From positions 1 to 64,000 of the forward strand of contig NZ_ANAY01000011.1 of assembly GCF_000340965.1 (NCBI RefSeq): 64,000 nucleotides of DNA. Reading direction: 5' to 3'. The notes beneath the pieces were generated by a model. It was not told the origin of the DNA. It saw nothing but the letters and a program-made list of their open reading frames with translations, and made no database searches. Positions 16,686 to 25,086 of the stretch are shown here, piece by piece. The translations under genes were made by a program, and so were the position numbers. The first letter of the stretch is position 1, and each line of letters begins with the position of its first letter. Source of the stretch: Nocardiopsis kunsanensis DSM 44524. Lineage in GTDB: Bacteria > Actinomycetota > Actinomycetes > Streptosporangiales > Streptosporangiaceae.

Positions 16686-17045
16686 ATGAGCCTGATGTTC
16701 ATGATGGTCGTGTTGCTCGGGGCGATCGCGGTCCTGGGCGGTGGATCCTATGCCCTGCGCATGGTCGTGGCGCGGGTGGAGCAGGGACGCCGGTCGCCCG
16801 GGGGCGGTCGGCGTCCCACCGCGGCCCCCGAGGGACAGGTGGGCGGGTACGTCCCGGCGGCGCCCTCGGAGGAGCGGCTGCCGGCGTCCGTGCGCCACCG
16901 CGCGCTGGCCCTGGTCGCCGACGGGCGTCGCGAGGAGGCCGTGCGCATGGTCGCCGACCGCTTGCGTGCCGACCACGCGCGGGCCCGTCGGATCGTGGCC
17001 GACCTGGGCGACCCCGACGTGGCCGGCGACCCCGCGGCCGAATGA
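16686..17045 (+). CDS. small membrane-anchored protein of unknown function
   Basis: A 119-aa protein. Residues 1-25 are a very hydrophobic N-terminal helix rich in Met (MSLMFMMVVLLG). Residues 35-60 are a basic/Pro linker, and the C-terminal half (about 62-119) is a short helical domain (VRHRALALVADGRREEAV, RMVADRLRADHARAR) that looks like a ribosome- or TPR-scale helical hairpin. There is no catalytic motif. There is no Shine-Dalgarno site; TAGGAT at 16674-16679 lies six bases before ATG, so the mRNA is probably leaderless. It converges with the next small gene. The family is not recognised. Confidence 0.75.
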   Translation: MSLMFMMVVLLGAIAVLGGGSYALRMVVARVEQGRRSPGGGRRPTAAPEGQVGGYVPAAPSEERLPASVRHRALALVADGRREEAVRMVADRLRADHARARRIVADLGDPDVAGDPAAE

Positions 17046-17054
17046 CGTGGGCGG

Positions 17055-17210
17055 TCAGTCCTTCCGCGACCTGGTGAACCATCCCCAGGCGGCGGTCGCC
17101 ACGAACAGCACGGCGGCGATCGCCGTCAGCCAGAACAGTCCGCGCAGGACCGCACCGAGGATCCCCAGGACGATCCAGATTGCGAGTAGTACGAGGACGA
17201 TACGGAGCAC
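17055..17210 (-). CDS. 51-aa two-helix membrane protein
   Basis: Two hydrophobic helices (about residues 3-22 and 26-44), with a short tail ending FTRSRKD. GTG 17210 is chosen because GAAGGAAGA lies five to eight bases upstream. The longer frame reaching 17408 has no comparable start. Small proteins of this make-up are common in actinobacteria; the function is unknown. Confidence 0.65.
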   Translation of the reverse strand: MLRIVLVLLAIWIVLGILGAVLRGLFWLTAIAAVLFVATAAWGWFTRSRKD

Positions 17211-17396
17211 GGTCTTCCTTCGTGGGTCGTCGGGCCCCGACAGTACGGGCTTCCCGGTGTGCCGTTCGGATGTGCAGGGCGCTCCCCGGGCAACAGGGGC
17301 GTGGTTGAGAACGATAGCTGTGCTGGTGGTTCTCCTGGGATGCGAGGGGCGTGTGGAACGTGTGTGCGGTGCCCCTTTTGCGGGGAAGAGGGGAAC

Positions 17397-17630
17397 ATGA
17401 GTCTGCAAGAGGCATCACGTCAGTTGGAAGCTGCGATCCACGACGCCAGGGTTTCCTTCGACTGCATCCTGCTGGACGAGGTCGACCGGGCGCACACGAA
17501 CGCGATCACCGCGCGGGCCGCGATCGACGCAGCTGAGCACGCCCTCAACGTGGAGCTGGAGAGGCGGGCCGCCGAGAAGGGGTCCGAGGACGGGCCCGGG
17601 GGCAGGTCCGAGAGCGGCTCGGAGAGCTGA
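17397..17630 (+). CDS. small acidic hypothetical protein
   Basis: A 77-aa protein. Residues 1-58 look like an alpha-helical pair (LQEASRQLEAAIHDAR, then ITARAAIDAAEHALNVELERR), and the tail is Gly/Ser/Glu-rich. ATG 17397 follows GAGGGGAAC. No family is recognised. It lies 48 bases before the next gene; co-transcription is unlikely because that gene has its own promoter box. Confidence 0.65.
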   Translation: MSLQEASRQLEAAIHDARVSFDCILLDEVDRAHTNAITARAAIDAAEHALNVELERRAAEKGSEDGPGGRSESGSES

Positions 17631-17678
17631 CCGAACACGAGTCGAACATATTTACGAAGAACCGGGTATGCTGAGCGC

Positions 17679-18056
17679 ATGTCCGATCAGTCTCTGACGC
17701 CGGACTGGCCGGCGAGCGTGCACCCACCCGGGGCGGACTCCTTCGAACAGACGGCCCTGGTGTGGCTGTTCGACCACGTGCCCGCCGATTACCGCCTGCA
17801 CGGGGTCCTGCGCCGACACCCCGTCGCCTTGTCCCGCTTGGCCCGCCAGTACGTGTCCGCAGCGTTGGAGGCCGCCCGGGAGGGATACCGGACCGCGCGC
17901 GTGGACCTGCGCGAGCACCTGCCGCCGCACGCGCTCGACCAGGTGATGAACGCCTACTTGAACGAGGGGCAGAGAACGGCGGCGCTGCTGCGTTCGATCG
18001 AGACGGTCGACACGGCCCTGCGCGAGGCCGCTGCCGGACGGGCCGATGACACGTGA
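17679..18056 (+). CDS. conserved-looking actinobacterial protein of unknown function
   Basis: A 125-aa soluble, all-helical protein with no membrane segment and no recognised motif. Sequence features include FEQTALVWLFDHVPADYR near residue 22 and a C-terminal helix with RTAALLRSIETVDTALRE. TATGCT at 17667-17672 lies six bases before ATG and no ribosome site is present, so translation is probably leaderless. It ends 10 bases from the stop of the converging cupin-like gene. The coding call rests on frame statistics, the promoter and spacing. Confidence 0.7.
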   Translation: MSDQSLTPDWPASVHPPGADSFEQTALVWLFDHVPADYRLHGVLRRHPVALSRLARQYVSAALEAAREGYRTARVDLREHLPPHALDQVMNAYLNEGQRTAALLRSIETVDTALREAAAGRADDT

Positions 18057-18066
18057 GGCACCGCGC

Positions 18067-18600
18067 TCAGGCCGTCACCCTGAGCACGACGGCCACCTCG
18101 TCGCCGGTGTTGACCAGGAACTGTTGGCCGCGCCGACCGCCGCCGACCGGGGCCCCCACGACGCGGGTACGGCCCGGCGCCAGCTCGGCGGCCGACCGCA
18201 TCCACCCGTCCGGGCCGGAGTCGATCAGGTGGGCACGCCCTCCCACCAGGTGCAGTACTTCCAGAGAGCCGGATCGGCCGCCCCGCACCTGTGTCCCGGC
18301 CACAAAGCTGTTCGGTTCCAGGGCCACCACGCTCACCCGCATCCCACCGCCCGCGTGGAGGCGGGCGTGACGGGGCGCGGGCTGCCAGCGGCCCCGGCGC
18401 TCCGGCCACCGGGAAGGCGCGGCCAGGACAGCGGCGGCGTCCCGTGCGGCCGAGCACAGGCGGCCCAGGGTCGGGGCGCGTCGCTCGCGCAGATGGGCAT
18501 AGCCGGACCGGGAACCGGCGTCGACGACGTCGCCGACCCCTTCCAGGGAGATCCGGGCGGCGGTCCCGGAAGGGGCGGTGGGCGAGATCCGACGGGACAT
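18067..18600 (-). CDS. cupin-like protein
   Basis: A 177-aa protein. The C-terminal half (about 90-177) reads like a cupin beta-barrel: GMRVSVVALEPNSFVAG, then LEVLHLVGGRAHLID, and a final GDEVAVVLRV strand. The usual metal-binding histidines are mostly absent, so a structural or ligand-binding role is possible. The N-terminal half is helical and Arg/Ala-rich. ATG 18600 (MSRRISP) is taken as the start because the next upstream part has poor coding character; the ribosome site is weak. The alternative plus-strand frame here lacks any recognisable motif. Confidence in the strand is good, in the family moderate. Confidence 0.6.
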   Translation of the reverse strand: MSRRISPTAPSGTAARISLEGVGDVVDAGSRSGYAHLRERRAPTLGRLCSAARDAAAVLAAPSRWPERRGRWQPAPRHARLHAGGGMRVSVVALEPNSFVAGTQVRGGRSGSLEVLHLVGGRAHLIDSGPDGWMRSAAELAPGRTRVVGAPVGGGRRGQQFLVNTGDEVAVVLRVTA

Positions 18601-19102
18601 CGGGGCACTATCCTTCACGTGTGCGCGCCCGGCTCCATGGCGGGCGCGTGGGTCGTCCGAGGGCACCGGGGAGCAGTGGGCGCCGAGGGGCGCCGCGAAC
18701 ACAGGTCTCCCGCGGTCACAAGAGCTGATCACCGTCGTCGCAGGAGTGCGGTCGGACGGTGCGAGACACCGGGCCGGTCAGTGAGGACGGCCGTCGCGGT
18801 GGCTCAGGGACGACAACACGGACACGCCGCACCGGCCAGGCGGCAGGGGGCCCAGGGGGCCGTGCGAGCCGGGGTGGAGGTGCGGGTGCGCGGATCCATG
18901 GTTGCAAGGACACCAGCATCCACAGGGGTAGTCAAGCCGGTCCGGGTAAAGCGTGAGCCCGGCGCCGACGCCGGGCGTGTTGCGGCCGGAGCCCCGTGGT
19001 GGTGACATGTGCACCCCGGTGGAAGGCCCGTTCGCCGACCCGGGGTATCCCCCGCGGTAGTGAAACAGGAGTGGCCGCCATGGCATCCCTCAGAAGGCCC
19101 GC
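18601..19102. other. 502-base stretch without a supported gene
   Basis: Only short frames occur here and none has a credible start plus coding pattern. A 7-base inverted repeat (18958-18964 with 18969-18975) is the only clear structure. The left part should contain the promoter of the cupin-like gene. Confidence 0.5.
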
Positions 19103-19351
19103 TTGATTTCCCGGGAACCGGGACTGTGGGCGCGCCTGCTCGTGCGTGGGCTCGTCATCGCGGCCGCCGGGATCATGACACTGGGTTTCCTCGGGGCGGG
19201 CGCGGCGGTTCTGGTGGTGGTCCTGGCCGCCTCCACGTACGTGCTCCTCTGGCTGCGCTCCCGCTTCGCGTGGGGCGGGCGGCCGTGGCCTCCTGCGCAG
19301 GAACGCGACGACGCCGGCGGAGAGGGGAGCGACCCGACCGACTTTCGGTGA
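19103..19351 (+). CDS. 82-aa two-helix membrane protein
   Basis: One long or two short hydrophobic helices cover residues about 12-50 (LLVRGLVIAAAGIMTLGFLG, then AAVLVVVLAASTYVLLWL), followed by a polar acidic tail. TTG 19103 is the likely start because AGAAGG lies five bases upstream. It is followed after 42 bases by the sigma-like membrane protein. No family is recognised. Confidence 0.55.
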   Translation: MISREPGLWARLLVRGLVIAAAGIMTLGFLGAGAAVLVVVLAASTYVLLWLRSRFAWGGRPWPPAQERDDAGGEGSDPTDFR

Positions 19352-19393
19352 ATGAAGGGGGAGGGCGGTGTGCGCGGCGTAGATTCTTGGTCT

Positions 19394-19972
19394 ATGACCG
19401 ACCGGGACCTGCTCCTGACCCTGAGCTCCAGCGGTACCCCGCCCCAGGTGGCCTACGCCGAACTCCTGGACAACTACGGCGACGAGCTCTACCGGTGTTG
19501 CATCCTCGCCCTGGCCGACCGCGACGCCGCGCACGTGGTGCTCAGGGACGTGCTCATCGCGTCCTGCGCACACATCGACAAGGTGAAGCATCCCGACCGC
19601 CTCCGGGACTGGTTGCACGCGATGGCGAAGGCGGAGTGCGAGCGCCACCGGGCGGCGACGGGGGCGTTGCCGCCGTCGGGGCTGCCGGGCAGTACCGAGA
19701 TGGTGCGCTGTCGCGTACTCAAAGGGACCGCGGGCCCGGAACTGGACGGCTACCGCGCGCACGTGGCCGCACGTGCGGACGACTTCCGCAGGGACGGTTT
19801 CCCGCGCCGTGCGGGTGAGCCGGCACCGCTGCGGGGCCTGCTCCCGCTGGTGCCGGTGGGCCTTGCGCTGCTGGGCGCCCTGTTGCTGCTGACCCTGGCG
19901 GGGGTCGTGCTCTCCGACGAGACCGCGTTCGGGCCGCTCCCGGGCACCGCCACGCCGCGGAGTCAGCGCTGA
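19394..19972 (+). CDS. sigma-factor-region-2-like protein with C-terminal membrane helix
   Basis: A 192-aa protein. Residues about 14-85 resemble ECF sigma factor region 2: an AYAELLDNYGDELYRCC opening, a dispersed helix, then HPDRLRDWLHAMAKAECERHR, which parallels the region 2.4 end of SigE-type proteins. There is no region 4. Instead residues about 145-170 form one transmembrane helix (LLPLVPVGLALLGALLLLTLAG) and a short extracytoplasmic tail. TAGATT at 19380-19385 lies eight bases before ATG 19394, suggesting a leaderless mRNA. It could be a membrane-tethered decoy or regulator rather than an active sigma factor; this is inference. Confidence 0.7.
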   Translation: MTDRDLLLTLSSSGTPPQVAYAELLDNYGDELYRCCILALADRDAAHVVLRDVLIASCAHIDKVKHPDRLRDWLHAMAKAECERHRAATGALPPSGLPGSTEMVRCRVLKGTAGPELDGYRAHVAARADDFRRDGFPRRAGEPAPLRGLLPLVPVGLALLGALLLLTLAGVVLSDETAFGPLPGTATPRSQR

Positions 19973-19993
19973 CGGGGCCCGGGTGGAGGCCGG

Positions 19994-20524
19994 TTACTCG
20001 GCGGAGGGCGTGGTGGTGATGTGCGAGGGGTCGCCGTGGGTGCCGTGCTCCTCGGCGCGCTTGATCGAGGCGAGGATCTCCTGCTCTGCCTCGTGGCGGC
20101 CCGCCCAGGACGAGCCCTCGGTGGACTTTCCGGGCTCGAGGTCCTTGTACACGCGGAAGAAGTGCTCGATCTCCAGGCGCTCGAACTCGTTCACGTGGTG
20201 GATGTCACGCAGGTGCTCCTGACGGGGGTCCGTCGCCGGGACGCACAGCAGCTTGTCGTCGCCGCCGGCCTCGTCGCGCATGCGGAACATGCCGATGGCG
20301 CGGGCGCGGATGAGGCAACCGGGGAACGTCGGGGCCTTGAGCAGGACCAGCGCGTCCAGGGGGTCACCGTCCTCACCGAGCGTTCCCTCGACGAATCCGT
20401 AGTCGGCGGGATAGGTGGTGGAGGTGAACAGCATGCGGTCGAGACGGATCCGACCGGTCTCGTGGTCCACCTCGTACTTGTTGCGCTCCCCCTTGGGGAT
20501 CTCGATCGTAACGTCGAATTCCAT
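19994..20524 (-). CDS. ppa: inorganic pyrophosphatase
   Basis: A 176-aa family I soluble pyrophosphatase, which hydrolyses PPi to phosphate and pulls biosynthesis forward. The signature DGDPLDALV (Asp52, Asp54, Asp57) is intact, as are the substrate residues KGERNKYE and YPADYGF. The length matches bacterial hexameric enzymes. ATG 20524 is preferred over the upstream TTG 20542 because GGGAG precedes it. It is divergent from dacB with 76 bases between, as in many actinobacteria (ppa-dacB-zincin-tilS-hpt-ftsH order). Confidence 0.97.
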   Translation of the reverse strand: MEFDVTIEIPKGERNKYEVDHETGRIRLDRMLFTSTTYPADYGFVEGTLGEDGDPLDALVLLKAPTFPGCLIRARAIGMFRMRDEAGGDDKLLCVPATDPRQEHLRDIHHVNEFERLEIEHFFRVYKDLEPGKSTEGSSWAGRHEAEQEILASIKRAEEHGTHGDPSHITTTPSAE

Positions 20525-20600
20525 GCTGATCTCGGCTCCCAATGCGACTAATGTCGCCTTATAACTACAATGTCAGGCCGCGACACCGAAGGAAGGGCAG

Positions 20601-21962
20601 GTGCCCCGGGTGCGACGGGTACGAGGCGAAGCGTTCGTCACGCTGGCCCTTCTCAACATATTCGTGCTGATCGCCGGTTTCGTCACCCTCGACATGATCG
20701 AGGCCAGACCACTCCCGGCATCACCCCACCCGGTCACCGACGCCGAGGGCGTGACATCGGTGGATCCCGCGGCTTCCACCCCGGCCGACCCGGCTCGGGT
20801 CGCGGACGCCCTCGATGATCCCATGTCGGCTTCCGGGCTCGGGGACGGCCTCTCCGGTTTCGTCGTGGACGGGCTCACCGGTGAGACGCTCTTCGAGCGC
20901 GACGCCGACACCGCGGCCGTCCCCGCTTCGACCACGAAGATCGCGACGGCCATCGCAGCGCTGTCCACCGCCGGCCCCGACCACAGATTGACCACCGAGG
21001 TGCACCTCGGCCCGGAGGAGAACCAAGTGGTCCTGCGGGGAGGGGGCGACGCGACACTGACCGAGACGTCCGACACCGCAGCATACCCGCAGGTAGCGAC
21101 GTTGGAAGGGCTCGCGGAGAGCACCGCTGAGGCCCTCGGGGGCAAGGGCGTGGAGTCGGTCTCCCTGGGATACGACGACTCGCACTTCACCGGTTCCCGC
21201 ACCGGCCCCGGATGGAAACCCACTTACATCACCGAGGGCAGCACCGCCGCCGCCCATGCCCTGCTCATGGACGGAGGCCGTGTCGAACCCGGTATGTCCA
21301 CCCGTGAGGCGGATCCGCCGCGCGCGGCCGCCGACGCCTTCGCCGTCCAGCTGGAGGAGGCCGGGATCGAGGTCGAGGGCGAGCCTTCCGAGGAGAAGGC
21401 CTCCGGTGAGGTACTGGCCGAGGTCGGGTCCGCGCCCGTCTCCGGGCTCGTCGAGTTCATGATGCTGGCCAGCGACAACAACATGGCCGAGTCACTGGGG
21501 CGCCTGGCCGCCCTGGAAACGGGCGAGGAACCCGACTTCGCCGGTGCCGCGGCGGCCACCCACCAGGCCCTGGAGGGCCTCGGCGTCGAGGGCGTGGACC
21601 TGTCCGACAACAGCGGCCTGAGCCCGGAGAACCGCATCACGCCCCGCGCGCTCGTGGAGATGATCCAGCTCGCCGGCGACCCCGAACACCCGGAGTTGGA
21701 CGCAGCTGTCACGGGCCTGCCCACCGCTCACGCCACCGGCACCCTGGCGGGGCGCTACTCCGAGTACTCCGCCTCCCACGGCGGGGCCGGGCTCGTCCGC
21801 GGCAAGACCGGGACCCTGGACGGCGTCAGTTCCCTGGCCGGGACCGTGCACGACCAGGAGGGCAACTTCTTCGTGTACGCCTTCGTCGCCAACGTCGACG
21901 GCGCCACCGGTCCGCAGCTGGACACCTTCGCCGCCGCACTCAGCGAGTGCGGGTGCTCCTGA
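20601..21962 (+). CDS. dacB: D-alanyl-D-alanine carboxypeptidase/endopeptidase (PBP4 class)
   Basis: A 453-aa class C penicillin-binding protein (S13) that trims peptidoglycan cross-links outside the membrane. An N-terminal uncleaved or signal helix lies at about residues 10-32. The active-site triads are visible: SxxK = Ser110-Lys113 (PASTTK), SxN = Ser291-Asn293 (ASDNNMAE), KTG = Lys402 (RGKTGTL). GTG 20601 follows GGAAGGG. It is shorter than E. coli DacB and so probably lacks much of the extra domain II. It opens the run zincin-tilS-hpt-ftsH. Confidence 0.95.
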   Translation: MPRVRRVRGEAFVTLALLNIFVLIAGFVTLDMIEARPLPASPHPVTDAEGVTSVDPAASTPADPARVADALDDPMSASGLGDGLSGFVVDGLTGETLFERDADTAAVPASTTKIATAIAALSTAGPDHRLTTEVHLGPEENQVVLRGGGDATLTETSDTAAYPQVATLEGLAESTAEALGGKGVESVSLGYDDSHFTGSRTGPGWKPTYITEGSTAAAHALLMDGGRVEPGMSTREADPPRAAADAFAVQLEEAGIEVEGEPSEEKASGEVLAEVGSAPVSGLVEFMMLASDNNMAESLGRLAALETGEEPDFAGAAAATHQALEGLGVEGVDLSDNSGLSPENRITPRALVEMIQLAGDPEHPELDAAVTGLPTAHATGTLAGRYSEYSASHGGAGLVRGKTGTLDGVSSLAGTVHDQEGNFFVYAFVANVDGATGPQLDTFAAALSECGCS

Positions 21963-21969
21963 GGCCCGG

Positions 21970-21993
21970 CCCGGGGAAGGCACACGCCCCGGG
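21970..21993 (+). terminator. hairpin after dacB
   Basis: Arms 21970-21976 and 21987-21993 pair over 7 bases with a 10-base loop, directly after the stop. Moderately convincing. Confidence 0.4.
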
Positions 21994-22087
21994 GGTGCCC
22001 CTCCTCCTCGGGCGGAACCCTTGAAGGACCCTGATTTCCTGCCCTGATGCCGGTGCCGCCGCCGGACCCGTGGGTAGGCTGACGAGC

Positions 22088-23182
22088 GTGACTGTGATCG
22101 ACTGGGACGTAGCCGTCAGCACCGGGGTCCGCCTCGTGCGACCGGGGCCGCAGGTGGAGCTGTCCGACGCGCGGCAGGCCGTCGCGCAGTTGCGTGAGCT
22201 CTCCACCGTCGCCGCCGGCCACGTGAGCGAATTCACCGGATTGAACCCTCTCATGCAGACCGGACCCGCGGTGGTCGTCGACCGCCCCGGGTGGATCCGG
22301 GCCAATGTCGACGGGTTCCGGGTCGTGCTCGAACCCGCCCTCGAACAGATGAATGAAAAACGCACCGGGAACACCGTTCCCGGCGCGAACCTGGCCGGCG
22401 CGGTCGGGTCCCGGGTGGCCGGCATGCAGCTGGGTGCTGTGCTGTCCTACCTGGCCGGGAAGGTCCTCGGCCAGTACGAACTCTTCCTCCCGCCGGACCC
22501 CGACGGAAACCTGCCCACCGGGCGTATGACCCTGGTGGCGCCCAACATCGTCAACACCGAACGGGAACTGGACGTCGATCCGTCCGACTTCCGTCTCTGG
22601 GTCTGCCTGCACGAGGAGACCCACCGCATGCAGTTCACGTCCACGCCGTGGCTGCGCGGGTACGTCCAGGACCTCATGCAGGAGCTCCTGCTGTCCTCGG
22701 AGATGGACGTCTCCGACTTCGTCGACCGCCTGCGTTCCGCGGGTGAGGCCGTGGCCGGCACCGTGCGCGGGAGCGGTGAGGCCGGCGGGTTGCTCACCGC
22801 TCTCCAGAGCCCGGAACAGCAGGAGATCATGGACCGTGTCAGCGCGGTCATGAGCCTGGCCGAGGGACACGGCGACTACGTCATGGACGCTGTCGGCCCC
22901 GAGGTCGTGCCGAGCGTCGAACGTATCCGGGCCCGCTTCCAGAAACGCCGCGAGGCCGCCAACCCGATGGACCGGATCATGCGCCAGCTCCTGGGCATGG
23001 ACATGAAGATGAAGCAGTACGAGGAGGGCGCGGCCTTCGTGCGCACGGTCGTCGACCGGGTGGGCATGGCCGACTTCAACAAGGTGTGGACCTCCCGTGA
23101 GACCCTGCCGACGATGGCGGAGATCCGTGACCCGGAGGTCTGGATCGACCGCGTGGTCCGCCCCACCGCCATCGCCGAGTGA
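22088..23182 (+). CDS. zinc-dependent metalloprotease-like protein (zincin_2/DUF2342)
   Basis: A 364-aa cytosolic protein. The zincin motif HEETH (His175, Glu176, His179) is present in [10 protein letters not shown]. The family has been called 'coenzyme F420 biosynthesis associated', but its reaction is not established. C-terminal residues include a helical region with [19 protein letters not shown] 22088 lies seven bases after TAGGCT (22075-22080), with no ribosome site: leaderless. Its stop overlaps the tilS start by four bases (GTGA), so the two are translationally coupled, as in related genomes. Confidence 0.9.
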   Translation: MTVIDWDVAVSTGVRLVRPGPQVELSDARQAVAQLRELSTVAAGHVSEFTGLNPLMQTGPAVVVDRPGWIRANVDGFRVVLEPALEQMNEKRTGNTVPGANLAGAVGSRVAGMQLGAVLSYLAGKVLGQYELFLPPDPDGNLPTGRMTLVAPNIVNTERELDVDPSDFRLWVCLHEETHRMQFTSTPWLRGYVQDLMQELLLSSEMDVSDFVDRLRSAGEAVAGTVRGSGEAGGLLTALQSPEQQEIMDRVSAVMSLAEGHGDYVMDAVGPEVVPSVERIRARFQKRREAANPMDRIMRQLLGMDMKMKQYEEGAAFVRTVVDRVGMADFNKVWTSRETLPTMAEIRDPEVWIDRVVRPTAIAE

Positions 23183-24153
23183 GCGGACCCGATCCCGCCG
23201 TTGCCGCCGTGCGTTCGGCGGTGCGGCGGGTTCTACGCGCTCTGCCCCGCGGGACCACCGTGCTCGCCGCGTGCAGCGGCGGCTCCGACTCCCTGGCCCT
23301 GGCCGGAGCACTGGCCTTCGAGGCGCCCCGCCGCGGCTACCGGGCCGGTGGAGTGACCGTCGACCACGGCTTGCAGGACGGCTCGGCCGATCGCGCCCGC
23401 ACCGTCGCCGGGATCATGGCACAACTGGGACTGGATCCGGTGCTCGTGCGTACTGTACGTGTGGAGGGCCGGGGCGGCCCTGAGGCGGCCGCCCGTGCCG
23501 CCCGTTACACCGCTCTCGACACCGCCGCCGCCGAGCACGCACCCGCCGCCGTGCTCCTCGGCCACACCCTCGACGACCAGGCGGAGACGGTCCTGCTCGG
23601 CCTGGCCAGGGGATCGGGCGCGCGCTCCTTGGCCGGAATGCCGCCGCGCTCCGGCGCCTACCTGCGGCCCTTCCTCGAACTGGACCGCCAGACCGTACGC
23701 CGCGCCTGCTTGCGCATGGATCTCTCCCCCTGGGAGGACCCGCACAACGAGGACCCGCGCTTCACCCGCTCCCGGGTCCGTCACGAGGCCCTGCCCGCCC
23801 TGGAGAAGACCCTCGGTCCCGGGGTCGCACGCGCGCTCGCCCGCACCGCCGGGATGCTGCGTTCGGACGCCGACACCCTCGACGAGCTGGCCGGCGACCT
23901 GCGCGCACGCGCCGGAGGGGCCTCGGGGGAGGGGCTCTCGGTCGCCGAACTGGAGGCAGCCCCCTCCGCCCTGCGCACGAGGGTCCTGCACCGGGCCGCT
24001 CTGGAGGCCGGATGCCCGCCGAGCGACCTCAACGCACGCCACGTCCGTGAACTCGACCGGTTGGTCACCGATTGGGGTGGCCAGTCGCACATCGACCTGC
24101 CGGGCGGACTGCGGGGGCGCCGACACGGGGGCCGGATCCGCATCGGTGGGTGA
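23179..24153 (+). CDS. tilS: tRNA(Ile)-lysidine synthetase
   Basis: A 324-aa PP-loop enzyme that converts C34 of the tRNA-Ile CAT anticodon to lysidine, so that AUA is read as Ile. P-loop SGGSDS is at residues 33-38. [16 protein letters not shown] and the [13 protein letters not shown] region follow, then the substrate-binding domain; the C-terminus is short, as in actinobacteria. GTG 23179 overlaps the zincin stop. hpt follows after 78 bases, the usual tilS-hpt-ftsH arrangement. Confidence 0.95.
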   Translation: MSGPDPAVAAVRSAVRRVLRALPRGTTVLAACSGGSDSLALAGALAFEAPRRGYRAGGVTVDHGLQDGSADRARTVAGIMAQLGLDPVLVRTVRVEGRGGPEAAARAARYTALDTAAAEHAPAAVLLGHTLDDQAETVLLGLARGSGARSLAGMPPRSGAYLRPFLELDRQTVRRACLRMDLSPWEDPHNEDPRFTRSRVRHEALPALEKTLGPGVARALARTAGMLRSDADTLDELAGDLRARAGGASGEGLSVAELEAAPSALRTRVLHRAALEAGCPPSDLNARHVRELDRLVTDWGGQSHIDLPGGLRGRRHGGRIRIGG

Positions 24154-24231
24154 CCGGGGCGCGATGCCGGTTCCGACCGCGTTTATCCTTGGTGCCGCAC
24201 ACGGGCAACCCAGCAGCGAGGAACACGAAGC

Positions 24232-24789
24232 GTGGACGCCAAGGACATGGGCCAGGACCTCGAGAAGGTCCTGGTCACGGAAGAGCAGATCACTACGCGC
24301 CTGAAGGAGATGGGCGCGCGGATCGACGCGGACTACGCGGGGCGGGACCTGCTGATCGTGGGTGTGCTCAAGGGGGCCGTCATGGTCATGGCCGACCTGG
24401 CGCGTGCCCTGCACTCCCCGGTCGAGATGGACTGGATGGCCGTCTCCTCGTACGGGGCGGGAACGACCTCCTCCGGGGTGGTGCGCATCCTCAAGGACCT
24501 CGAGACCGACATCCAGGACCGCGACGTGCTCATCGTCGAGGACGTCATCGACTCCGGCCTCACGCTGTCCTGGCTCGTGGGTAACCTCAAGTCCCGCGGC
24601 CCCAAGTCGGTGGAGGTCTGCACGATGGTCCGCAAGCCGTTGGCACTCGACGTCGACCTGGACGTGCGATACATCGGTTTCGACCTGCCCGACGAGTTCA
24701 TCGTCGGCTACGGGCTCGACTACGCCGAGAAGTACCGCAACCTGCCCTTCATCGGCACTCTCGCGCCGCACGTCTACAAGAACGACTAG
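24232..24789 (+). CDS. hpt: hypoxanthine phosphoribosyltransferase
   Basis: A 185-aa purine salvage enzyme that joins hypoxanthine or guanine to PRPP. The PRPP-binding motif [11 protein letters not shown] (Glu103, Asp104, Asp107) is intact, as are the base-binding region near [13 protein letters not shown] and an N-terminal [14 protein letters not shown] 24232 has GAGGAACACGAAG upstream; ATG 24247 is an alternative. The length is typical. Confidence 0.96.
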   Translation: MDAKDMGQDLEKVLVTEEQITTRLKEMGARIDADYAGRDLLIVGVLKGAVMVMADLARALHSPVEMDWMAVSSYGAGTTSSGVVRILKDLETDIQDRDVLIVEDVIDSGLTLSWLVGNLKSRGPKSVEVCTMVRKPLALDVDLDVRYIGFDLPDEFIVGYGLDYAEKYRNLPFIGTLAPHVYKND

Positions 24790-24844
24790 GGCCTGGCCCG
24801 CGGCGCAGGCCCTGGGCGAGGGAGCGTAGCCCGTCTCACCCCGG

Positions 24845-24863
24845 TCCCCGGTCCGACCGGGGA
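24845..24863 (+). terminator. hairpin between hpt and ftsH
   Basis: Arms 24845-24852 and 24856-24863 pair over 8 bases with a 3-base loop. The stretch from 24864 to 25086 holds the ftsH promoter region; no convincing consensus promoter was found. Confidence 0.4.
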
Positions 24864-25086
24864 ACAACCGGACGGGGTGCCGTCGTTCCCACCATGACGG
24901 TTCCGCACCCCCGCCCCGTGGGGCTCCGCTCGGGACGAGCGGTGTGCCTGCTCGGCGACGTGAGGTGTACCGTCGATTATCCCGGCGACTTCGCGGGGAG
25001 CACGTGTCCGATACGTCCTGCTTCGGAAACTCCTCCGGTGCGGGCTGCCTGGCCAGAAGGGACGGACCCGTCAGGGGACCGCTCAC

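Noticed and set aside
18800..18905. A minus-strand mini-frame of about 33 codons ending in CPCCRP, reminiscent of Cys-rich leader peptides.
   Set aside because: No good ribosome site and no sulfur-metabolism gene downstream; could be chance.
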